A DNA stretch of 64,000 nucleotides from contig CAAGEH010000008.1 in NCBI GenBank assembly GCA_900768795.1, positions 1 to 64,000 on the forward strand. Reading direction: 5' to 3'. The position numbers and the translations under genes are program-made. The DNA is from an uncultured Collinsella sp. (GTDB taxonomy: Bacteria; Actinomycetota; Coriobacteriia; Coriobacteriales; Coriobacteriaceae). Below are positions 8,703 to 17,460 of the stretch, in pieces (the stretch's first letter is position 1; every line of letters starts with the position of its first letter). The notes below the pieces were generated by a model. That model saw only the letters and a list, made by a program, of their open reading frames with translations. It had not been told where the DNA came from and did not search any database.

Positions 8703-9365
8703 ATGCCTGCCTTTACCCATGTCATTTTCGACCTTGACGGAACGATCCTCAATACGCTCGACGACCTTGCGGCCGCCGGCAACCACACCTGCAAGGTGCA
8801 CGGATGGCCCACGTTTCCAACGGACCAGTACCGCTACAAAGTCGGAAACGGCATGCTTAAGCTCGTGGAGCGTTTTATGCCTGCAGAATACGCAGGCAAC
8901 AGTCGCATGTTCGAGCAGACGCTTGCGGAGTTCCGCGCGTACTACGGCGAGCACAAAGAGGACCACACCGCCCCCTATCCCGGCACGACCGAAATGCTCG
9001 ACCATCTCCGCGCCGCCGGCGTAACACTCGCCGTGCTCACCAACAAAGACCACATCTCGGCGGTTCCGCTCATCGAGAAATACTATGGCCCCGAACGATT
9101 TGCGCTCGTACAGGGCCGCATCGATGCATTTCCGCCCAAGCCTGCGGCGCCCGTTACGCTTCATGTGATGGAGGAACTCGATGCCGACCCCACATCGACG
9201 CTATATGTGGGCGATTCCAACGTCGATGTACAGTGCGGGCATAACGCCGGACTTAAAGTCGCAGGCGTCACCTGGGGTTTTAGGGGTCGCGCGGAGCTTG
9301 AATCCGAAGGCGCCGACTACCTTTGCGACACGCAGACCGAACTCGAGCAGGTCGTATTGGGGTAG
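8703..9365 (+). CDS. HAD-superfamily hydrolase, phosphoglycolate phosphatase-like
   Basis: Predicted phosphatase of 220 residues. HAD motif I is FDLDGTILNT (nucleophile Asp at residue 10 or so), motif II VLTNKDH, motif III a Lys near FPPKPAA, and motif IV YVGDSNVDVQCG. A helical cap follows motif I, as in Gph/PgmB-type enzymes. The substrate cannot be told; 2-phosphoglycolate salvage or a sugar phosphate are options. TAGGAG precedes the ATG, and a TACAAT -10-like box lies about 30 bp upstream. Confidence 0.85.
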   Translation: MPAFTHVIFDLDGTILNTLDDLAAAGNHTCKVHGWPTFPTDQYRYKVGNGMLKLVERFMPAEYAGNSRMFEQTLAEFRAYYGEHKEDHTAPYPGTTEMLDHLRAAGVTLAVLTNKDHISAVPLIEKYYGPERFALVQGRIDAFPPKPAAPVTLHVMEELDADPTSTLYVGDSNVDVQCGHNAGLKVAGVTWGFRGRAELESEGADYLCDTQTELEQVVLG

Positions 9366-9448
9366 CCCGAACGCCAGAGTGCATTTAGCCCGACGGAGCG
9401 AGCCGATCAGCTCGAAGAAATCCGTTTAACGCTCATCTGACCGACATG

Positions 9449-9495
9449 AAAAGGGGCAGCAACGCTTAGATTTATAGCGCTGCTGCCCCTTATGC
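9449..9495. terminator. Terminator between convergent genes
   Basis: Strong stem AAGGGGCAGCA / TGCTGCCCCTT (9451-9461 and 9481-9491). The T run is better on the minus strand (CCCCTTTTC), so it mainly serves the lipoprotein gene. Confidence 0.75.
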
Positions 9496-9567
9496 TATCC
9501 ACCCACACGGCCACTCATGCACCGCGCAAGTCGCTTTGGATTCAGGAGAGCCAAGCCCCTAAAAGCC

Positions 9568-10140
9568 CTACTTAAACAGGTTGTCGAGCTTGGTTTTTGA
9601 TGCGCTCGAAAGCTCCCATTTGCCATTGCCGCCCTTATTGCAGATAAGCGTGAGTTTGCTTTCCTTGGGCTCGGTCGACTTGGTACGCTCGAGCAAGAGC
9701 TTACCACCGTATTTATATATGGCGTCCTCATCAGTCGCGGATATTTCACCGTTCTTAATCTTCTCGAGAACCTTCTGGGTGAATTCGTCTTCGAACCCCG
9801 AAAGAATGTCGGTACCCGACTTGGCCTTTACGGTCACATTCACACGAGCAGACTCGCCGTCGTCGGCAACGGTGATCTTATTGATCTTGTAGGCAAACCC
9901 ATCAAGATACGCATCGAGGAACTCGTCAGCATCGATGCCGAGCATGTCCATCTGACTTTTCATGCCCTTCTTGACTTCTTTGGCAATGTCGCCCTTCTGC
10001 TCCTCAAGAGAGCCGAGCTCAGAATCAATGCAGAGCTTTGCTTGCTCCTCGGGCGACGGACCCGAACTGCAGGCGGGAAGCATCACCAGGCAAAGCGCAG
10101 CAAACAGCATCAACGGAATGGCAAAGAGTCGCTTCTTCAT
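9568..10140 (-). CDS. Small secreted lipoprotein, function unknown
   Basis: 190 residues. A signal peptide (MKKRLFAIPLMLFAALCLVM) ends in a lipobox LPAC, so the mature protein would be lipidated at Cys and held on the outer face of the membrane. The remainder alternates charged helices and strands and looks like a compact alpha/beta domain of the DUF5105 or DUF4878 type; this is a guess from pattern only. AGGAGG lies before the ATG at 10140, which decides against an upstream start at 10182. Confidence 0.75.
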   Translation of the reverse strand: MKKRLFAIPLMLFAALCLVMLPACSSGPSPEEQAKLCIDSELGSLEEQKGDIAKEVKKGMKSQMDMLGIDADEFLDAYLDGFAYKINKITVADDGESARVNVTVKAKSGTDILSGFEDEFTQKVLEKIKNGEISATDEDAIYKYGGKLLLERTKSTEPKESKLTLICNKGGNGKWELSSASKTKLDNLFK

Positions 10141-10206
10141 CGGAAACCTCCTGCGTTTGGTGGCCAACCCCTGCCTGGCCACTGTGTATGGTGACCTCAG
10201 AATACC

Positions 10207-10243
10207 ATAGAAAAAGGGGTCAGTAGCCTGACCCCTTTTTCTA
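10207..10243 (-). terminator. Terminator downstream of pyrE
   Basis: Perfect 15-bp arms AGAAAAAGGGGTCAG / CTGACCCCTTTTTCT around a TAGC loop (10209-10242), with T runs in either direction. It could act bidirectionally. Confidence 0.85.
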
Positions 10244-10291
10244 ATTGTTATCGAACTATAGGTCCTACGACCTGCGCCGTTAATTATTTAA

Positions 10292-10975
10292 TTACTCTTT
10301 GGCGCCATACTTCTCATAGTACGCGTCGATGGCGGCCTTGATCGTATCGTCGATAACGACCTTGCCGTCGATTTCGTGGTTGTAGAGCACCTCAACGACC
10401 TCGTCCATACTCACGATGCTTGCGACGGGGAAGCCGTATTTCGCTTCGATCTCTTTCTGCGCGGTCGTGACACCGCCCTTGCCAACCTCCATGCGGTTGA
10501 GCGAGACGATAAGCCCCTTGATCTCAACATCTGCCGCAGCCTTGACCTTGGGATACGTCTCATCGATGGACTTGCCGGAGGTGGTCACGTCCTCGACCAT
10601 CACCACGCGGTCGCCGTCCTGAGGAACATAACCCAAAAGGTTGCCCTTGTCGGCGCCGTGATCCTTTGCCTCCTTGCGGTCGCAGCAATACTTAAGCTCC
10701 TTGCCATAAAGCTCGTGATACGCAATCGCGGTCACGACCGCCAGGGGGATGCCCTTGTAAGCAGGCCCGAACAGTACATCGAAGTCATCGCCGAAGTTCT
10801 CATGGATGGCCCGCGCGTAATACTCGCCCAGACGCTTGAGCTGACTACCCGTAACGTAAGCACCGGCGTTCATGAAGAACGGGGACTGACGACCGCTCTT
10901 GAGCGTGAACTCGCCGAACTTGAGCACATCGGACTCGACCATAAACTTGATGAATTCCTGCTTGTAGGCCTCCAT
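10292..10975 (-). CDS. pyrE: Orotate phosphoribosyltransferase
   Basis: Transfers the ribose phosphate of PRPP to orotate, giving OMP in pyrimidine synthesis. It has 227 residues. The PRPP-binding signature is VVMVEDVTTSGKSI; FGPAYKGIPLA and the mobile loop YCCDRKEAKDHGADKG are also typical. GAGGAG before the ATG at 10975 fixes the start. Single gene; no other pyr gene nearby. Confidence 0.96.
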   Translation of the reverse strand: MEAYKQEFIKFMVESDVLKFGEFTLKSGRQSPFFMNAGAYVTGSQLKRLGEYYARAIHENFGDDFDVLFGPAYKGIPLAVVTAIAYHELYGKELKYCCDRKEAKDHGADKGNLLGYVPQDGDRVVMVEDVTTSGKSIDETYPKVKAAADVEIKGLIVSLNRMEVGKGGVTTAQKEIEAKYGFPVASIVSMDEVVEVLYNHEIDGKVVIDDTIKAAIDAYYEKYGAKE

Positions 10976-11065
10976 GGGGCTCCTCTCATGTGAAATCACA
11001 GACGTATTTAGTTTAGCGCAGGTTGATGGGGACGGCATGCGCGCCCGCATGTGCTCCGAGCTTCC

Positions 11066-12040
11066 CTACGCCGTCTCGAACTCGAATGCATTGCTGCGTC
11101 CACGGTACCGGGCTATGGAGTACTCCCCCACACGTCCCCGCGCGGTACGCGCACGCGTATGGAATAGATAGAGCGGATCGCCCTGCGGAACGCCCAGCAG
11201 AACCGAAAGCTCGGCGTCGGCTAGCGCAAGCTCAAGCTTTCGATGCGCCCGAACCACGGGGGTGCCGCACGCATCGAGATAGCTGTATAGAGAAGTTTCG
11301 GCGAAATCGACATTGCGCGCACCCGGACACAGATCGAGCGGAACATATGTCTCCACCAGCACGTTCGGTTCATCGTCGACAAAACGGAGACGTACGAGCT
11401 TAAACACGCGGGAACCGTATTCGAGCTCGAGCGAGGACGCAACCTCATCCGAAGCGCGAACCGTCCTCGCCTCCATGACCTCCGTGCGCGTGGCACGTCC
11501 CTCGCGACCAAACTCCTCATCGAAGCTTCGCAGTACAGAGGTGTAGAGCTGATCGACTTTAGGCGCGCTCACCTGCGCTCCACGATAGGGGCGCAACTCA
11601 ATCAATCCGCGTTCGGCAAGATGCGCATACGCCCTGCGAACCGTCGGCCGGCTCACGCCGAACGTGCGCGCCACGTCCTCCTCTGCAGGAAGCGCATCTC
11701 CGGGCTTGAGCTCGCTACGTTTGATTTTTCCCTCGAGCATGCGCTCGATCTGCAGGTACATGGCATCGGGCGCGTAACGTTGCTCGCGCCTGCTGGCAGC
11801 ATGGGCGCGCCGTGCGGACGCAGCGCCCACGACTACCGTTCCACGCCGCTTTCGACGTTCGATATAACCTTCCTCGGCAAGAACAGCCAATGCCCTGCGC
11901 ATAGTCGTGCGCGCAACGCTGTATTCCGCCGCTAAGTCGACCTCACGCGGAAGGGCCGTCCCGGACGCAAGCTCCCCCGCGCAAATCTTCTCACGAAGCT
12001 CATCCGCTATCTCAACATAACGCGCTGTGCCATTCGACAT
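11066..12040 (-). CDS. GntR-family regulator with two GntR winged helices and a UTRA domain
   Basis: 324 residues with an unusual order: a first GntR winged helix (about residues 5-75; DLAAEYSVARTTMRRALAVL), a second one (about 90-160; DVARTFGVSRPTVRRAYAHL), then a UTRA effector domain (about 165-320; YVPLDLCPG, SLYSYLDACG, YSIARYRGR). Ordinary HutC-type regulators have only one DNA-binding domain. The effector is probably a sugar phosphate or nucleoside-derived compound. It is divergent from deoC, with repeated GTATACATA sites between them, so it probably controls itself and deoC. GGAG before the ATG at 12040 favours it over a TTG at 12052. Confidence 0.85.
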   Translation of the reverse strand: MSNGTARYVEIADELREKICAGELASGTALPREVDLAAEYSVARTTMRRALAVLAEEGYIERRKRRGTVVVGAASARRAHAASRREQRYAPDAMYLQIERMLEGKIKRSELKPGDALPAEEDVARTFGVSRPTVRRAYAHLAERGLIELRPYRGAQVSAPKVDQLYTSVLRSFDEEFGREGRATRTEVMEARTVRASDEVASSLELEYGSRVFKLVRLRFVDDEPNVLVETYVPLDLCPGARNVDFAETSLYSYLDACGTPVVRAHRKLELALADAELSVLLGVPQGDPLYLFHTRARTARGRVGEYSIARYRGRSNAFEFETA

Positions 12041-12069
12041 CTGAAGCTCCAAACACGCACGTAAACAAG

Positions 12070-12124
12070 GTATACATAAAGCAATTAAGTATACATATTT
12101 ATACTACACCCGATATGTATGTAC
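12070..12124. promoter_or_regulatory. Repeated GTATACATA sites between the GntR regulator and deoC
   Basis: GTATACATA occurs at 12070-12078 and 12089-12097 in direct orientation, 19 bp apart. A near-inverted copy, TATGTATGTAC, lies at 12114-12124. The core GTATAC is itself palindromic. These are good candidate operators for the double-headed GntR protein. A TATAGT -10-like box for deoC lies at 12144-12149. Confidence 0.6.
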
Positions 12125-12199
12125 ATCCCCCGCGACGCGCGCATATAGTGAAGCCAAGACGCGGCAAACAGCCGCATCATCAACCGAGAGGAGACCGAC

Positions 12200-12931
12200 A
12201 TGTCCCGCACGTACACCCTCGATGGCCTCAGCCGCCTCGTTGACCACACCAACCTTCACGCCGACGCCACTGAGGCAGATATGAAGAAGCTTTGCGATGA
12301 GGCTCGTGAATATCACTTCAAGATGGTCGCCATCAACTCCGGTCAGTCCGCGCGTTGTGCCAAATACCTCGCCGGCACCGACATTCACGTCGGGGCGGCC
12401 ATCGGATTCCCCCTTGGACAGACCTCCATCGCATCCAAGGTGTTCGAGACGCAGGATGCAATCGCCAACGGGGCGACCGAGATCGACTACGTAGTCAACC
12501 TCACCGAGGTCAAAGCCGCTAACTGGGACTACGTGACCGATGAGATGACGCAGATCGTCAACGTCTGCCGCAAGGCCAGCGAAGGTCGCGAGGAACCCAT
12601 TCCCTCTAAGGTCATTTTTGAGAACTGCCTGCTCACCGATGACGAAAAAATCAAGCTCGCGCAAATTGCCTCCGAGGTAAAGCCGACCTTCATCAAGACG
12701 AGTACCGGTTTCTCGACCGGTGGCGCCACTGTTGAGGACGTGCGCCTCATGAAGGCAAACTGCGGCCCCGACGTGCAGGTTAAAGCCGCAGGCGGCATCC
12801 GCAACGCCGATGCGTTCCTCGACATGGTCCGCGCCGGCGCCACGCGCATCGGCTGCAGCGCCGGTATCCCCATCATCAACGAGCTTCGCCGCCGTTTTGA
12901 GGCAGAGGGTATCGACTCCATCGAGCTCTAG
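12200..12931 (+). CDS. deoC: Deoxyribose-phosphate aldolase
   Basis: Class I aldolase cleaving 2-deoxyribose-5-phosphate to acetaldehyde and glyceraldehyde-3-phosphate in nucleoside catabolism. It has 243 residues. LVDHTNLHADAT at the N-terminus, AIGFPLGQTS, EIDYVVNL, the Schiff-base lysine in FIKTSTGFSTGGAT, and VKAAGGIRN are all present. GAGAGGAG precedes the ATG. manA and an rmlD-like gene follow on the same strand with gaps of 51 and about 100 bp. Confidence 0.97.
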   Translation: MSRTYTLDGLSRLVDHTNLHADATEADMKKLCDEAREYHFKMVAINSGQSARCAKYLAGTDIHVGAAIGFPLGQTSIASKVFETQDAIANGATEIDYVVNLTEVKAANWDYVTDEMTQIVNVCRKASEGREEPIPSKVIFENCLLTDDEKIKLAQIASEVKPTFIKTSTGFSTGGATVEDVRLMKANCGPDVQVKAAGGIRNADAFLDMVRAGATRIGCSAGIPIINELRRRFEAEGIDSIEL

Positions 12932-12982
12932 TTCGCCGTACGTCCATCGTCTCAATCGCCGGCTCAATCGAAAGGAAGCCCT

Positions 12983-13918
12983 ATGGAACCCATTCTGCTC
13001 AAGCCGTTTTACGTCTCGCCCGTCTGGGCGGGCACGCATCTTGCTCAGATTCGCGGGCTCGATGCTAGCGCAAAGGACAACCATGGTGAGGCGTTCGATG
13101 TCTCTGCACACCCTACGACCTGCGGTGTTATTCTCAATGGTCCTTGGGCGGGCATGAGCCTTGCCGATGCGATTGCCGCACACAAGGCGGAACTTCTGGG
13201 CGATGTGCCCGAGGATGCCGTCGTGCAGGTAACCTGGATGGACCCGGTGCAAAACCTCTCGATTCAAGTGCACCCCACCGACGAGTACGCCCGCAAAGCA
13301 GACGGTGATTTTGGCAAGACGGAGTCGTGGTATATCGCCGAGGCGGCTCCGGGCGCCACACTCATCGGGGGATGCACCACCGATGATCACGATGCGCTTC
13401 GCGAGGCGGCGGCCGACGATACGATCGGCGACAAGTACTGCAAGCGTGTAAGCGTCAAGGCGGGCGACTTTGTGTTCGTTCCCGCAGGCACCATGCATGC
13501 GCTGGGACCAGGTTGCTTTGCCGTCGAAATCGGCTCCTTCGGCAACCAAACGTATCGCATGTGCGACTGGGGGCGCGGTCGCGAACTGCATGTTGAAAAG
13601 GCATTTGACGTTGTCGACACCTCGCTGGAACCGACCGTACGCCACCTTGGCGCATGGTCTGCAGATGCGCCTGCGCAAGAGCAGCTCGGCGCCGAATGCG
13701 CACAGTTCAAAGCCACAGTCGTCGACGTCTCCCCGTCGTGGTCCGCAGACACCAACGGACGTTATCAGGTCGTGACGTGCGTGGGCGGCACCGCCAAGGT
13801 CTCCACAGCTGATGGCGAAGTCGTACTTGGATACACCGACTCGTGCTTGATTCCCGCATGCTGCGCCAGCTACACGGTTAGCGGCCCTTGCCGTATCATT
13901 CAGGCTGTTAGACCATAA
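12983..13918 (+). CDS. manA: Class I mannose-6-phosphate isomerase-like protein
   Basis: Zinc-dependent isomerase interconverting mannose-6-phosphate and fructose-6-phosphate; 311 residues, the size of Bacillus ManA/Pmi. The zinc-ligand region is IQVHPTDEYA (Gln and His ligands), followed by SWYIAEAAPGATLIGG, FVFVPAGTMHALG (a further His ligand) and a C-terminal cupin half. GAAAGGAAG lies before the ATG. It is close to deoC and may be co-transcribed. Confidence 0.88.
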   Translation: MEPILLKPFYVSPVWAGTHLAQIRGLDASAKDNHGEAFDVSAHPTTCGVILNGPWAGMSLADAIAAHKAELLGDVPEDAVVQVTWMDPVQNLSIQVHPTDEYARKADGDFGKTESWYIAEAAPGATLIGGCTTDDHDALREAAADDTIGDKYCKRVSVKAGDFVFVPAGTMHALGPGCFAVEIGSFGNQTYRMCDWGRGRELHVEKAFDVVDTSLEPTVRHLGAWSADAPAQEQLGAECAQFKATVVDVSPSWSADTNGRYQVVTCVGGTAKVSTADGEVVLGYTDSCLIPACCASYTVSGPCRIIQAVRP

Positions 13919-14015
13919 TATTTTGGATTATTAGCTGAGGCACTAATCCTCGGACGCTTTTGGAAATATCAACGCAGACACGGATGCGATGCAACGCGAT
14001 GAGAAAGGACCGTAC

Positions 14016-14894
14016 ATGAAACGCATGGTGATCACCGGTGCCAATGGGTACCTCGCGAGCTTGGTACAGCTGTTCAACAAGGACAAGTTCGAATTCATCC
14101 GCGTGAGCAGACGCGATGTCGACTACAGCGACCCGGCAGCCGTGCACGCATATTTTGACGAACTAGACTTTGACCTGTTGTTCCACACCGCAGCCAATGC
14201 CACGACCGCCGATTGCGAAAACGACCCCGAGGGCACGCATCGCGTGAATTGCGAAAGCGCTATCGAGATCGCCAAAGTCTGCCGCGAACATGACAAACGC
14301 ATGATTTTCATCTCGACCGAGCAGCTCTTTAACGGCAAAAGCGAGTCCGGTCCTTTTGCCGAAAACATCGAGCCCAATTGCGTCACCGCCTATGGCCAGC
14401 AAAAAGCCGAGGTTGACGCTTGGATGCGCTCCAACATGAAAAATTACATCATCCTGCGCCTCTCGTGGATGTTCGGCATGGCGATGCCCGGCATCAAGCC
14501 GTCGCCCGGAATTGTGGGCAACGTGATTCGCGCGCTCAAAACCGATACGCCCACGCTCTTTACCTGCAACGAGCGCCGCTGCATGACCTATGCGCAGCAT
14601 CTAGCAGAGCAGTTCGACAAGATCAGCGAGCTCAAAAGCGGCGTCTACAACTTTGCAAGTGCCAACGACCTGACGACGTTCGAAGCTGCTCGCATAGTGG
14701 CAAGCAAACTCGTGGAGGCGGGAATTGCCGCACCCGATGCCGTTGAGCGCTGCATCCTCCCCAACCACGACCGCTATTCCGATCGTTTCCGCGATTTCCG
14801 ACTCGATAGCTCAAAGATTCAAAATGCGGGCATTGAGCTTGGTACTTTTGAAGAGGATGTCGACCGCTGCCTCGCCGATTTCGGCTGGAGATAG
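14016..14894 (+). CDS. RmlD-like NAD(P)-dependent sugar-nucleotide reductase
   Basis: Extended short-chain dehydrogenase of 292 residues, similar to dTDP-4-dehydrorhamnose reductase. The Rossmann motif is ITGANGYLASL (normally GxxGxxG, here GANGYLA). SRRDVDYSD, FHTAANATTADCEND, FISTEQLFNG and the catalytic Tyr-Lys in VTAYGQQKAEVD follow. No rmlA, B or C is adjacent, so the substrate is open. GAAAGGACC before the ATG at 14016 decides the start. Confidence 0.8.
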   Translation: MKRMVITGANGYLASLVQLFNKDKFEFIRVSRRDVDYSDPAAVHAYFDELDFDLLFHTAANATTADCENDPEGTHRVNCESAIEIAKVCREHDKRMIFISTEQLFNGKSESGPFAENIEPNCVTAYGQQKAEVDAWMRSNMKNYIILRLSWMFGMAMPGIKPSPGIVGNVIRALKTDTPTLFTCNERRCMTYAQHLAEQFDKISELKSGVYNFASANDLTTFEAARIVASKLVEAGIAAPDAVERCILPNHDRYSDRFRDFRLDSSKIQNAGIELGTFEEDVDRCLADFGWR

Positions 14895-15057
14895 AGCTCA
14901 GAAAAACGTAGCAGCTTGCGACGCGCCAAAATGCGTAAAGCCACAACACGCGCCACCCTTGCGGGCGCGATGCCAAACTGGAGATGCCCCCAGTGCAGCA
15001 CCGCGCCCGTTTTTTGAACCGCGATGCATCCGGCCTCGTCTTTTATACAAGAGCGAG

Positions 15058-15110
15058 AATTATAGTCGTGACTATAATTGTTACGACTATAATTGTTACG
15101 ACCATAAATC
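15058..15110. repeat. Palindrome array A: three 14-bp units, 1-bp spacing
   Basis: Units at 15062-15075 (ATAGTCGTGACTAT), 15077-15090 (ATTGTTACGACTAT) and 15092-15105 (ATTGTTACGACCAT), each separated by one base, giving a 15-bp period; consensus ATnGTn-nn-nACnAT. The first unit sits in a perfect 10-bp inverted repeat (15058-15067 / 15070-15079). The array ends 27 bp before the start codon of ATPase gene A. Confidence 0.85.
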
Positions 15111-15132
15111 TTGCAACAAAATGGAGGTCCCC

Positions 15133-16548
15133 ATGTTTGTTGGTCGCAAGCGTGAACTTGCAACGATGGAATCTCTGTACTCGAGTTCATCCTTTGAAAT
15201 GCTTGTCCTCTATGGACGGCGGCGCGTTGGCAAAACCGCCCTCATAGAAGAGTTTGCCAAGAACAAAAACGTTCTTTACTTCACCGCCCAATTACAAGCA
15301 GACGCAGACAACTTATTCGACTTTTCGCACATGGTCATCGCGCGATTCGACCTACCTGAAAGCACGCCACCGTTTGCATCATGGGTCGATGCTTTCGCGT
15401 TCATTTCTGACCGGGCTCGGGAAAACAGACTTGTCGTAGTTATCGATGAGTTCCCTTACGCCTGTAAATCCAATCCCGGGCTTTCGTCGACGCTCCAAAT
15501 ATCAATCGACAGGTATTTTAAAACAACGAACATCTTTCTCATCCTCTGCGGCAGCGACCAAGGCTTTATGGAAAGTGAGGTTCTGGGAGAGAAAAGCCCC
15601 TTGTATGGTCGTCGAACCGCTCAAATCAAACTCAAACCATTCGATTTTATCGAGGCAGCCCGCATGATGCCCGATTGCTCGCCAGAAGATAAGATGTCAT
15701 ATTACGCGAGCCTGGGCGGTACCCCCTACTATCTCGAGGGAATCAAAGATGATTTGAGTTACTCCGAAAACATGGCTGCGCTCTATTTCTCCCCCACCGG
15801 ACGCATGTTTGACGAACCAAGCATGTTGATGCGCCAAGAACTCCGAGAGCCCATGGTTTTCAGCTCGGTGATGCGTGCAATTGCCAGTGGGGCAAATAAA
15901 CACGTAAAAATTGCCAACGCGGTAGGTATTTCTCAGGGAAGCCTTGGCTTTTATCTCAAATCGCTCGTCTCCTTGGGGCTTATCGAGAAAATCGTTCCGT
16001 TTGGCGAATCCGAGCGCAGCAAACGAGGCATTTATAGAATTTGCGACCCGGCATTTTTGTTTTGGTATCGCTTCGTCGCCCCCTATGCAAGCGTAGTAGA
16101 AAAGGGACTCGGGCGGAACCTTGCTGTGCGCTTGCTCTCCGACTCGAGCGAACGAAGGAGCGAATATGAGGGGCACTTGTTTGAACGCATTTGCGCTGAA
16201 TGGCTTATTCGACAGGGAATTGCTCACAGGCTTCCTCTTGAGATGACCGCAATCGGATCATGGTGGGGAGCCGACCCTGTCACTCATCAAACCTGTGATA
16301 TCGACATTGTCGCAGCCGATGATCTCGACAAAAAGCTGCTGGTCGGGGAATGCAAATGGCGTAACTCTATTAACGAAACCAAAGTCCTAGAAACACTTAG
16401 CGATCGTTGCCGACTAATCCCGGGATACCATGTATACGAACGATATCTCTTTACTAAACACCCTGTTTCCAAAGCAACGCGTACGCATGCAGCAAGCGAT
16501 ACCCAACTGCACCTTATAAGCGTCGACGACCTTTATGCAGATCTTTAA
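15133..16548 (+). CDS. ATPase_2-type P-loop ATPase with winged helix and nuclease-like C-terminus (copy A)
   Basis: 471 residues. It opens with MFVGRKREL, typical of archaeal-type ATPases (Pfam ATPase_2). The P-loop YGRRRVGKTALIEEF is near residue 30, and the Walker B motif VVVIDEFPYA near 100. LILCGSDQGFMESEV and PLYGRRTAQI follow. A winged helix lies at about 250-300 (VKIANAVGISQGSLGFYLKS). The C-terminal DUF234-like part has a PD-(D/E)XK-like signature, CDIDIVAAD followed by LVGECKWR. GGAGG precedes the ATG at 15133. Close paralogue of copy B and distant from copy C. The array just upstream marks it as probably self-regulated. The biochemical role of this family is not established. Confidence 0.85.
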   Translation: MFVGRKRELATMESLYSSSSFEMLVLYGRRRVGKTALIEEFAKNKNVLYFTAQLQADADNLFDFSHMVIARFDLPESTPPFASWVDAFAFISDRARENRLVVVIDEFPYACKSNPGLSSTLQISIDRYFKTTNIFLILCGSDQGFMESEVLGEKSPLYGRRTAQIKLKPFDFIEAARMMPDCSPEDKMSYYASLGGTPYYLEGIKDDLSYSENMAALYFSPTGRMFDEPSMLMRQELREPMVFSSVMRAIASGANKHVKIANAVGISQGSLGFYLKSLVSLGLIEKIVPFGESERSKRGIYRICDPAFLFWYRFVAPYASVVEKGLGRNLAVRLLSDSSERRSEYEGHLFERICAEWLIRQGIAHRLPLEMTAIGSWWGADPVTHQTCDIDIVAADDLDKKLLVGECKWRNSINETKVLETLSDRCRLIPGYHVYERYLFTKHPVSKATRTHAASDTQLHLISVDDLYADL

Positions 16549-16615
16549 AACGCATATAGCCGCATTCTCATATCGATAGCGCAATGTAGCAGAACGCTCG
16601 GAAAGACGACTTCAA

Positions 16616-16652
16616 TCAAAAAACGGTCGGCTGCGCTTGGCAGTCGACCGCT
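16616..16652 (-). terminator. Terminator after the aldolase gene
   Basis: Arms CGGTCG / CGACCG with inner pairing (16624-16650), followed by TTTTTTG on the minus strand. Confidence 0.75.
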
Positions 16653-16737
16653 CGCAAACATGCGCCGTCAGGATTCACGCGACCGTCGTCGCAAGAAAAA
16701 CCGTTCAAAAACGGAGCCGCACCGCACTCAAAACAGC

Positions 16738-17403
16738 TTAGAGCAGCGTCTTGCGACCGTAAGCCTTCTCCCAGTTGGCGGTGAACTCGTTCACCGCAAT
16801 CTCGGTACCCGGATGATCGACCATCTGCTTGACCACATCGGGCTGCACGGTCACTGCTTGAATACCCGCAGCGATAAGCTCATGCACCTGCTCGACATTC
16901 TTAAACGACGCGGCGATGACCTTGGAGTTAACGCCCTGGGCCTCGAGCATCTGGATCAAATCGATCGTTTGGCCAACGCCGTCACCGTAGTTGCACATAC
17001 GATTGACATAGGGTGCCAGGTAATCGGCACCGTTCAGTGCGGCAAGAAACGCCTCGTCCGCAGAATAGATGGCTGTAGCGAGCACGCCCAGACCCTCTGC
17101 CTTGGCGGCCTTGATTGCCTTGAGGCCATTGCGCGTGACCGGAATCTTGACGTAAGTATTCTCGGGACGCAGGCCGCAAATATAGCGAGCATCCCTCAGA
17201 ATGCCCTCATAATCGGTTGAAACGCTCTGAATGAATAACTTTTGATCGGGGCGCAGATAATCGACGAGTTCCTTGATGACCTCTTCGGGCTGCTTGCCGC
17301 TCTTGGTGATGATCGTGGGGTTGGTGGTGACGCCTGCAAGATTGAGCAGCTCGTCGTACTCCTTGATGGCGTTGATATCGGCGGTGTCGAGAACAAATTC
17401 CAT
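16738..17403 (-). CDS. Fructose-6-phosphate aldolase / transaldolase-like protein (TalC/Fsa type)
   Basis: Short transaldolase-family enzyme of 221 residues, the length of FsaA/TalC. It has FVLDTADINAI, GVTTNPTIITKSG, the Schiff-base lysine in YVKIPVTRNGLKAI, ATAIYSADEAFLAA and ADYLAPYVNR. Such enzymes cleave or transfer C3 units of ketose phosphates. AAAGGAATC precedes the ATG at 17403. It lies 57 bp behind a glycyl radical enzyme and its activase, an arrangement also known in E. coli (fsaA near ybiW-ybiY). The three probably form one pathway with an unknown substrate. Confidence 0.88.
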   Translation of the reverse strand: MEFVLDTADINAIKEYDELLNLAGVTTNPTIITKSGKQPEEVIKELVDYLRPDQKLFIQSVSTDYEGILRDARYICGLRPENTYVKIPVTRNGLKAIKAAKAEGLGVLATAIYSADEAFLAALNGADYLAPYVNRMCNYGDGVGQTIDLIQMLEAQGVNSKVIAASFKNVEQVHELIAAGIQAVTVQPDVVKQMVDHPGTEIAVNEFTANWEKAYGRKTLL

Positions 17404-17460
17404 GGTGATTCCTTTCGTCTGGCCATATGGCAATCGTTTTACAGGGTCGATGCAGCGATT

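Noticed and set aside
12104..13678. Minus-strand frame of 524 codons
   Set aside because: Antisense to deoC and manA, both with complete family motifs.
15058..15110. CRISPR-like short repeats
   Set aside because: Repeats are 14-bp palindromes with 1-bp spacing and no spacers; no cas genes in the window.
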